Source of the DNA: an uncultured Lachnospiraceae bacterium
GTDB lineage: Bacteria; Bacillota; Clostridia; Lachnospirales; Lachnospiraceae
Direction of reading: 5' to 3'
Length of the DNA: 12,120 nt
Assembly: GCA_902803355.1 (NCBI GenBank)
Contig: CADCPP010000016.1
Span: 1 to 12,120 of the forward strand
The notes under the pieces were generated by a model. That model ran no database searches and was not told where the DNA came from. It saw nothing but the letters and a program-made list of their open reading frames with translations. This document shows positions 7,190 to 12,120 of the stretch, in pieces. The stretch's first letter is position 1; each line of letters begins with the position of its first letter. Made by a program: the position numbers and the translations under genes.

Positions 7190-8614
7190 TCATGAAAGCT
7201 GTTCGAAGTCCAGTTCTTCAAGATAGATCAGTGCCAGAATATAAACCTTCAGGCTTTCCAGAAGCTCCGCCTTGTTCGCCCCCTCTTCCGGGCCGTGGAT
7301 ATTGCCGCAGAAGGCCGCATGCGGGCGTTCCGGGTGCTCCGGTCCGAACGCGACGGCGTTCGGGAAATGACGCGCGTAGGTGCCGCCGCCGATCGAGAAG
7401 GGCTTTGCCTCTTCTCCGGTCACTTCCTGATAGGCCTTCATGCAGGCAAGCAGCTCGGGGCAGTCCGGTTCTTTCCAGAACGGCTCCGCTGAGCGGTTTG
7501 CCTTGATCACCGCGGCGTCTCCTGCGGTCTCCTGCAGGATCCGGGTGATCTCATCGCCGGTGATATTCGTCGGATAGCGGCAGTCGAGCGTCGTGACAAA
7601 GCAGCTATTTTCCTGCCAGATCATGCCGCTGACCGCAGTGAGCGGCGTGAAGCGGCCGTCATCCCGGGCAATGCCCAGAAGGCTGCCGTCGGTCGCATCA
7701 TGCGCTTTCAGGGCAAAGTTCAGGAAGGGGATCTCCTCTTCTGACGCAAGGCCTCTGTCCATCAGATAATGCAGCAGCAGGCCGATGCCGTTTACCGTGC
7801 CCGCCGGCATGGACGCGTGACCGCCCTTGCCGTAGGAGCGCAGATACCACACGCTGCCGCCCTCTTCTTCCGCCTCTTTGACCGCGTCCACTTCCGCCGT
7901 CTTTCCCATGAGGGCTTCTTTTCCGGCAGGGACGAACACTCTCGCCTCCGCTTTCTCCGGGATCGCGTTCGGGGCAAAGCCGCCCTTGATCCAGCGGATA
8001 TTGCCCTTGCTTACGGGCTGCGAAGTCATCCGGGCGTGGTAGATGCCCTTCTCCCCGTTGATGAGCGGGAAGTCCGCATCCGGGCTGAAGCAGAACAGCG
8101 GTGCGGGATAGTGGGCGTTATAGTAATTCAGGTCGCCCATGCCGGTCTCTTCGTTTGCGCCGAGCAGCGCGCGGATGGGATAACGCAGCGGGATCCCTGT
8201 TTCTTTCAGATATTTCAGGGCGTACAGACAGACCACGGACGGCCCCTTGTCATCCATGACGCCGCGGCCGAGCACATAACCTTCGTGATCGCGCATCACA
8301 AACGGATCTGCCTGCCAGCCGTCTCCCGCGGGCACGATATCCAGATGCGTAATGGTCGCCAGGTACTTCTCCCCGTCTCCGCCCACGGACGCGTAGCCCA
8401 TATAGCCCTCACAGTTCCGGGCCTCAAGGCCGAGCTCCTCTGCGATCTTCAGGCCTTCCTCAAGTGCCTGCTTCGGGCCGGGACCGAAAGGCGCGCCTTC
8501 ATCAGGCTCTCCCTCGATGCTGTTTACGGCGACCAGGCGGGCCAGATCCCGCCAGATATTATTCTCTTCTTTTTCGATAAATGCGTCGATCTTCTGCAGC
8601 AGTGTCTGCTCCAT
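7190..8614 (-). CDS. pepV: M20-family dipeptidase (PepV/Sapep type)
   Basis: This 474-residue cytoplasmic zinc peptidase splits dipeptides, the last step of peptide use. Its length and motifs fit PepV. The di-zinc site is visible: H90 and D92 in THLDIVP, D121 in GRGVMDDKGP, the catalytic/ligand pair E155-E156 in GANEETG, D179 in SPDADFP, and a late histidine in NIHGPEE. A lid/dimerisation-type insert lies between about 190 and 320, as in PepV. The ribosome-binding site GAGGAGG is 8 bases before the ATG. It is the third gene of the operon, 44 bases after the XpaC-like gene. With pepF elsewhere in the window it suggests active intracellular peptide breakdown, but they are in separate transcripts. 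The family call is secure. Dipeptide preference, including possible activity on D-amino-acid or muropeptide fragments, is unknown. Confidence 0.93.
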   Translation of the reverse strand: MEQTLLQKIDAFIEKEENNIWRDLARLVAVNSIEGEPDEGAPFGPGPKQALEEGLKIAEELGLEARNCEGYMGYASVGGDGEKYLATITHLDIVPAGDGWQADPFVMRDHEGYVLGRGVMDDKGPSVVCLYALKYLKETGIPLRYPIRALLGANEETGMGDLNYYNAHYPAPLFCFSPDADFPLINGEKGIYHARMTSQPVSKGNIRWIKGGFAPNAIPEKAEARVFVPAGKEALMGKTAEVDAVKEAEEEGGSVWYLRSYGKGGHASMPAGTVNGIGLLLHYLMDRGLASEEEIPFLNFALKAHDATDGSLLGIARDDGRFTPLTAVSGMIWQENSCFVTTLDCRYPTNITGDEITRILQETAGDAAVIKANRSAEPFWKEPDCPELLACMKAYQEVTGEEAKPFSIGGGTYARHFPNAVAFGPEHPERPHAAFCGNIHGPEEGANKAELLESLKVYILALIYLEELDFEQLS

Positions 8615-8658
8615 AGCCTTTGCCTCCTCGTGTTGTTCTGCCTGCCAAAGCAGCAGTC

Positions 8659-9297
8659 TCAGTTCATCAGTCCATCTTCCCGCATGCTCTGTTTCATGAG
8701 CTCGATCTCGGCGTCCACGTCAAAGACCGCATCGTCAAACACGTTGCCGAGCTGCTTCTGGGTCGCGGTCTTGATATTGTACAGATGCTCCAGCACCTTT
8801 TCGGCCAGCTGATCCTTCGCCGCGACGCCGCTCTCTTCGATCCGTTCGTATTTCGTCAGGATCTCCTTCTGCGTGGGCAGGTAATACTGCAGGAACATCT
8901 GTCCGTCACTGATCTTCTTCGGGTCTTCCTTCATCGCCTTCAGCAGCTTATCCATGATATCGCAGACCTCATTGGAGCGGCGGCGGATCTCCGGATCGTC
9001 GATGCGGGTGTTCAGCATGCGGATATCCGTCACCTGATGGCGGGCATTCGCAAGCGTCTGCGCCTCATCCGTGCTCAGGATCGTTTGCCCGCGCTGCGCC
9101 GCCTGATCCGCCTCCTCCGAAGAGCCTTTGAAGGCAAAAAACATGACCGCGGCAACGATCAGGACGATCAGTCCCAGCGCGCCCCCGAGTACAGCCAGCA
9201 CTGCGCTTAAGCCCCCTCCGAAGACACCGAACAATATCGCGATGACGGCAATGAGCGCCAGAATACCTGTGGAAGATCCTCCGTTGTTGTTTCTCAT
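8659..9297 (-). CDS. XpaC-like membrane protein (halogen-hydrolysis family)
   Basis: Two hydrophobic stretches (about 11-27 and 32-55) at the N terminus would form a membrane hairpin. The remaining ~155 residues are a mostly helical cytoplasmic domain. The segment with DDPEIRRRSNEVCDIMDKLL, then a DP turn and MFLQYYLPTQKEILTKYERIEESG, is typical of the XpaC family (5-bromo-4-chloroindolyl phosphate hydrolysis protein). Despite the name, the family's biochemical role is unclear. In many Firmicutes xpaC sits beside telA (toxic anion resistance) in envelope-stress gene sets, but no telA is seen here. The protein is 212 residues, within the family range. TAGGAGG lies 6 bases before the ATG, 18 bases after the deacetylase-like gene, so the two are surely cotranscribed. 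A coiled-coil membrane scaffold is an alternative reading. Confidence 0.8.
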   Translation of the reverse strand: MRNNNGGSSTGILALIAVIAILFGVFGGGLSAVLAVLGGALGLIVLIVAAVMFFAFKGSSEEADQAAQRGQTILSTDEAQTLANARHQVTDIRMLNTRIDDPEIRRRSNEVCDIMDKLLKAMKEDPKKISDGQMFLQYYLPTQKEILTKYERIEESGVAAKDQLAEKVLEHLYNIKTATQKQLGNVFDDAVFDVDAEIELMKQSMREDGLMN

Positions 9298-9315
9298 GAC
9301 ATGCCTCCTATAGCT

Positions 9316-10752
9316 CTATGGTCTTGCCGGATCTGTAACTGAACCGGCGTCAAAAAACGGTTCTACCCGGGTGGGATAGGTGATCAGCTGCGTCCCGTTC
9401 ACGGTTACGCGCCCCTGCCTGAGATAGCCAGCCGAGGTGGACAGCTGCACCCAGGGGATCGTGGTCAGGTCCACGCCGCAGAAGTAGCGAAAGCCGACCG
9501 ATGACAGATACGCATATTTTTCATTTTCCGCGGAATAGCTACGCCAGTTGCCGATGTCTGTCCCATTATCGAAGAACAGGATGTCCACCTGGCCGATCAG
9601 GCTCTCCACCTGATCCTTCCAGCGGGAATAGTCGTCCTGAATGCGTTCCAGCGACGCCTTTGCCATATTGAGATGGCCCCAGCTGTGCGAAGCGAATTCC
9701 CAGCCAAGTTCTTTTAAACGCGCGGCCGTCTGAATGGCGCCGGTCCGCTCTGCCTCGGCATCGATCCTGTCATAGGCCGGTTTGTAATCCGGATGGGCGT
9801 GGTCGCTGTATTTGGCAGCCGTCCGGTAGCCTAAAATGCCGTCGTAGCCGGTCAGCGCGAGAATGCCCCGCGCTCCTTTATAAGAAAAATCCGGGTGGGT
9901 TTTGATAAAGCTTTCCAGAACAGGGACCACATCCAGATCGCCCGTTGCCACGGTCCCGTCACGGCGGAGCAGCTCGCTTTTCGGGTTGCCCTCCTCATCG
10001 ATCACAAGGCGCCGCGCAAGGCCGAGTCCGGCATTTGCCTCCAGGGTGCCGGTCTCCTCAACCGAAAGCACCAGCGCCTTTTTATTTGCCGGAAGCCAGA
10101 TGCCCCCGCCCACAAAGTAGCCGTTTGCATCGGTATACGCCATATCGTGCAGGCTGACCAGCACGTAGCCGTTATCGTACAGCTGCTGCAGGATCGCCTG
10201 AAACTCTGACAGGGTGAGATAGTTGGCTGCCAGCGTCTCTTTTGAACCGGAGGAAAAGGCGGCGGTCGTATCCGCGATCAGCGTCTTCACGGAAAGCTGG
10301 GCAACTTTGGTGATATCGGTCTTGACAAGCCCGGTGCGGGCATTGTTCAGGCGGCTTATGGCTTCCGAAAGCTGCCTGCTGTTTTCGTATCCCTCGACCT
10401 GCTTCAGCAGGGCGATGGCGCCGTCATAATCATACTGCAGGGCCATGGCATCCGCCGTTTTGATCAGAGGACTGTAGTCCGCTTCCACGCTCTCTGCTTC
10501 GCTTTCCTGCGCGCTGCCGGATGCCTGCGCGGCGCCTGTTTCCGGAGAGGAAGGGTCATCATCCATCACCGAATGCACCCAGTTTCTGACTGCGCCGACG
10601 CCTTTATAGATGCCAAAACCGGCGCCTGCGGCAAGCAGTACGATAAGAACAATTGAAAGGATCTTTTTTGACGGACCGGAGGAAGGCTGCCTGCGCCGGT
10701 GACTTCGCCGCGAGCTTCGATAGACACGGTTTCCGTAATGATATGTCGGCAC
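9316..10752 (-). CDS. Membrane-anchored polysaccharide deacetylase-like (NodB fold) protein
   Basis: This 478-residue protein begins with a basic stretch (SRRSHRRR, about 14-21) and one membrane helix (about 31-48). Next is a Ser/Ala/Glu-rich linker and a TPR-like helical pair (about 98-140). A NodB-type domain covers about 175-460 and should lie outside the cell. Motif 2, HSWGH (356-360), is intact. Motif 1, normally an Asp-Asp pair, reads SVEE (E232-E233), and a classical RxPYG motif 3 is not clear; FFDNGTDIGNW (393-403) occupies that region. Active relatives remove acetyl groups from sugar polymers such as peptidoglycan. With Asp replaced by Glu at the metal site this one may be altered or inactive. 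The start is GTG, chosen because AGGAGG lies 8 bases upstream. It heads the six-gene operon, directly behind its own promoter. Confidence 0.8.
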   Translation of the reverse strand: MPTYHYGNRVYRSSRRSHRRRQPSSGPSKKILSIVLIVLLAAGAGFGIYKGVGAVRNWVHSVMDDDPSSPETGAAQASGSAQESEAESVEADYSPLIKTADAMALQYDYDGAIALLKQVEGYENSRQLSEAISRLNNARTGLVKTDITKVAQLSVKTLIADTTAAFSSGSKETLAANYLTLSEFQAILQQLYDNGYVLVSLHDMAYTDANGYFVGGGIWLPANKKALVLSVEETGTLEANAGLGLARRLVIDEEGNPKSELLRRDGTVATGDLDVVPVLESFIKTHPDFSYKGARGILALTGYDGILGYRTAAKYSDHAHPDYKPAYDRIDAEAERTGAIQTAARLKELGWEFASHSWGHLNMAKASLERIQDDYSRWKDQVESLIGQVDILFFDNGTDIGNWRSYSAENEKYAYLSSVGFRYFCGVDLTTIPWVQLSTSAGYLRQGRVTVNGTQLITYPTRVEPFFDAGSVTDPARP

Positions 10753-10760
10753 AGTTTCCC

Positions 10761-10766
10761 CCTCCT
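10761..10766 (-). promoter_or_regulatory. Ribosome-binding site supporting a GTG start
   Basis: On the minus strand AGGAGG (within AAAGGAGGGGG) is 8 bases before GTG at 10752-10750. No in-frame ATG lies at a suitable distance, so GTG is taken as the start of the deacetylase-like gene. Confidence 0.8.
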
Positions 10767-10796
10767 TTCTGCTTTTTCAGATACTTCACTGATGAT

Positions 10797-10825
10797 ACTA
10801 TACCATGAAAAAGAGAGGAAAACAA
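10797..10825 (-). promoter_or_regulatory. Promoter of the six-gene envelope operon
   Basis: On the minus strand TTGTTT (10825-10820) and TATAGT (10802-10797) are separated by 17 bases, and TG two bases before the -10 gives an extended -10. Transcription would start near 10790, about 38 bases before the GTG start at 10752. The -35 begins only 6 bases past the truA stop codon. No terminator hairpin is seen between truA and this promoter, so readthrough from ecfT-truA could add to expression. Confidence 0.65.
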
Positions 10826-10831
10826 TGAATT

Positions 10832-11593
10832 TTACAAAGAGGAGGGGAATCCTTCGGGGAAGAGTCTGATCTCCACAAGGCACAGGCCTTCCGCCGGTGC
10901 CTTGGGTCCGGCGGCCTGTCTGTCCTTTGCCTCCAGGATCTCTTTGACCTTTTCCGGCGGCCAGAAGCCGGTGCCTGTCCGCAGGAGAGTTCCCACGATG
11001 ATACGGACCATATTGTACAAAAAACCGGTGCCGGTGATGCGGAAGCAGATGCGCGTGCCCTCTTCCTCAATCTCCAGCGCCGTAATGCGGCGCACCTTCG
11101 TCTCTGCCTGGGAGCCTGCGCTGCAGAAACTCGAAAAATCGTGCTCTCCGATCAGATATGCCGCGCCTTCACGCATCTTCTGCACATCCAGGCGGCGGTA
11201 ATAATAGGTAGTATAATGCCGGACCAAGGGATTCGGCAGGCTGTCATGATACAGGGTATACTCGTAAGTCTTCAGGCTGTCGCATTTGCGGGGATGAAAA
11301 TCCGGAGGGACTTCCTCGGACTTTCGCACCACGATATCCTCCGGCAGCACTTCATTGACGGCGAAGCAGATCTTTTCCGGCGGGATGGGCGTTTCGGTGT
11401 CAAAGATGCAGAGATTCGCCAGCGCGTGCACGCCGGAATCCGTACGGGAGACACCTTTTACGCGGATGTCTTCGTTAAGCCGCTTCGACAGCGCCTTGTT
11501 CAGGACCTCCTCCACGGAAAGCCCGGTCGGCTCCATCTGCCAGCCGCAGTAATTCGTTCCGTCATAGGCGACGGTCAGCATGATGCGCTTCAT
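10832..11593 (-). CDS. truA: tRNA pseudouridine synthase A
   Basis: TruA converts uridines 38, 39 and 40 in the tRNA anticodon arm to pseudouridine, in the cytoplasm. The protein has 253 residues, normal for the family. The catalytic aspartate is D52 in SRTDSGVHA. Other family marks are the start VAYDGTNYCGWQ, DFHPRKCDSLKTYEY, GEHDFSSFC, and GTGFLYNMVRIIVGTLL in the C-terminal half. TAAGGAGG precedes the ATG. The gene starts 10 bases after the ecfT stop, and the two are surely cotranscribed, the usual ecfA1-ecfA2-ecfT-truA order of Firmicutes. In many relatives rplM-rpsI follow; here they do not. Confidence 0.97.
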   Translation of the reverse strand: MKRIMLTVAYDGTNYCGWQMEPTGLSVEEVLNKALSKRLNEDIRVKGVSRTDSGVHALANLCIFDTETPIPPEKICFAVNEVLPEDIVVRKSEEVPPDFHPRKCDSLKTYEYTLYHDSLPNPLVRHYTTYYYRRLDVQKMREGAAYLIGEHDFSSFCSAGSQAETKVRRITALEIEEEGTRICFRITGTGFLYNMVRIIVGTLLRTGTGFWPPEKVKEILEAKDRQAAGPKAPAEGLCLVEIRLFPEGFPSSL

Positions 11594-11603
11594 GGGCGCC
11601 TCC

Positions 11604-12120
11604 TTACAGGACGATCATCGCCGCAAGGTACACGGCAAAGAGGATTATGGCGATATAGTCCGCCTTTCCGAACTTCAGCGGCTTCATACGCGTGCGGCCT
11701 TCGCCGCCGTGGTAGCAGCGGGCTTCCATGGCCATCGCCAGGTCGTTCGCGCGGCGGAAGGCTGAGACGAAGAGCGGCACCAGGATCGGTACCATGGCCT
11801 TCGCGCGGCGGATCATATTGCCCGTCTCAAAATCCGCGCCCCGCGCCTTCTGCGCCAGAATGATCTTATTTGTCTCCTCCGTCAGGATCGGCAGGCAGCG
11901 CAGCGCAATCGTCATCATCATCGCGATCTCGTGCACCGGGATCCGGATATAATTCAGGAAATGCAGGCCCTGCTCCAGGCCGGCAGTCAGCTGCGTCGGG
12001 CTGGTGGTATAGGTCAGCAGCGAGGTCCCGAAAATCAGCAGGATGAGGCGAAGCGCCATCCGGGCAGCCTGCAGCAGGCCTTCCTTCGTGACCGCTATGG
12101 GGCCGAGGGCAAAGAGGATC
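11604..12120 (-). CDS. ecfT: ECF transporter transmembrane subunit EcfT (5' part outside the window)
   Basis: The frame is open to the right edge of the window, so only the C-terminal 171 residues are seen, out of about 265 in a full EcfT. EcfT is the membrane scaffold of energy-coupling-factor importers: it joins the two ATPases (EcfA1, EcfA2) to exchangeable substrate-binding S components for vitamins or metal ions. The two coupling-helix motifs that touch the ATPases are present: AQKARGADF, and AMEARCYHGG about 40 residues later. Hydrophobic helices surround them, and a last membrane helix (DYIAIILFAVYLAAMIVL) ends the protein. An internal ATG at 12059-12057 is not the start, since homologous sequence continues upstream. 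The gene precedes truA by 10 bases. ecfA1 and ecfA2 are expected just beyond the edge. The substrate depends on S components encoded elsewhere. Confidence 0.95.
   Translation of the reverse strand, partial: ILFALGPIAVTKEGLLQAARMALRLILLIFGTSLLTYTTSPTQLTAGLEQGLHFLNYIRIPVHEIAMMMTIALRCLPILTEETNKIILAQKARGADFETGNMIRRAKAMVPILVPLFVSAFRRANDLAMAMEARCYHGGEGRTRMKPLKFGKADYIAIILFAVYLAAMIVL

Larger units (their letters stand above)
2994..10825 (-). other. Six-gene envelope/peptidase operon
   Basis: Six minus-strand genes follow one promoter and end at one terminator: deacetylase-like, XpaC-like, pepV, double zinc ribbon, tandem TPM, TGS nucleoside kinase. Gaps are 18, 44, 36, 16 and 22 bases, and each gene has a strong ribosome-binding site. 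No hairpin terminator is seen inside. Cotranscription is an inference from spacing and strand; internal promoters in the short gaps are not evident. Confidence 0.7.

Noticed and set aside
6305..7195. 296-codon plus-strand open frame over the zinc-ribbon gene
   Set aside because: The minus-strand frame carries two ordered CxxC pairs and a membrane tail; the plus frame has no support.
7769..8812. 347-codon plus-strand open frame over pepV
   Set aside because: It is opposite conserved M20 catalytic motifs, so the minus strand is the coding one.
1..12120. Mobile element, defence system, CRISPR array or tRNA
   Set aside because: No transposase, integrase, nuclease, repeat-spacer pattern, terminal inverted repeats or cloverleaf sequence was seen; all genes fit chromosomal Firmicutes families.

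Overview
The window looks like chromosomal DNA from a low-GC-phylum but fairly GC-rich Gram-positive bacterium, most likely Clostridia and perhaps Lachnospiraceae. The reasons are strong AGGAGG-type ribosome-binding sites before nearly every gene, the EcfT-TruA gene pair typical of Firmicutes, a TGS-domain nucleoside kinase, XpaC and PepV homologues, and consensus sigma-A promoters. The lineage is inferred from gene content; no rRNA is present. I see no insertion sequence, CRISPR array, tRNA, prophage or recent transfer signature. Genes are tightly packed.

Left part, plus strand (1-2985). The first ~100 bases hold a near-consensus promoter firing leftward out of the window into a GC-rich, structured stretch that I cannot name. 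Back to back with it is a promoter for pepF, an M3-family oligoendopeptidase F. Next comes a separately promoted regulator with an NTF2/SnoaL-like N-terminal domain and a C-terminal LytTR DNA-binding domain. A strong hairpin at 2949-2980 ends this gene and also ends the convergent operon arriving from the right.

Middle part, minus strand (2994-10825). A promoter at 10797-10825 precedes six genes with gaps of only 16-44 bases and no internal terminator: a membrane-anchored NodB-like polysaccharide deacetylase relative, an XpaC-like membrane protein, a PepV-type M20 dipeptidase, a tail-anchored double-zinc-ribbon protein, a secreted/anchored protein with two TPM domains, and a TGS-uridine-kinase-like nucleoside kinase. 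Four of the six are predicted membrane or envelope proteins of poorly known role. This operon is the least understood and most interesting part of the window.

Right edge, minus strand (10832-12120). truA (tRNA pseudouridine synthase A) follows the 3' two thirds of ecfT, the transmembrane subunit of an ECF vitamin/metal transporter. This is the usual Firmicutes order, but rplM-rpsI, which often follow truA, are replaced here by the six-gene operon. I find no strong evidence for a completely new defence or mobile system; the candidates worth follow-up are the envelope operon, the deacetylase with altered metal-site residues, the NTF2-LytTR regulator and the left-edge RNA.
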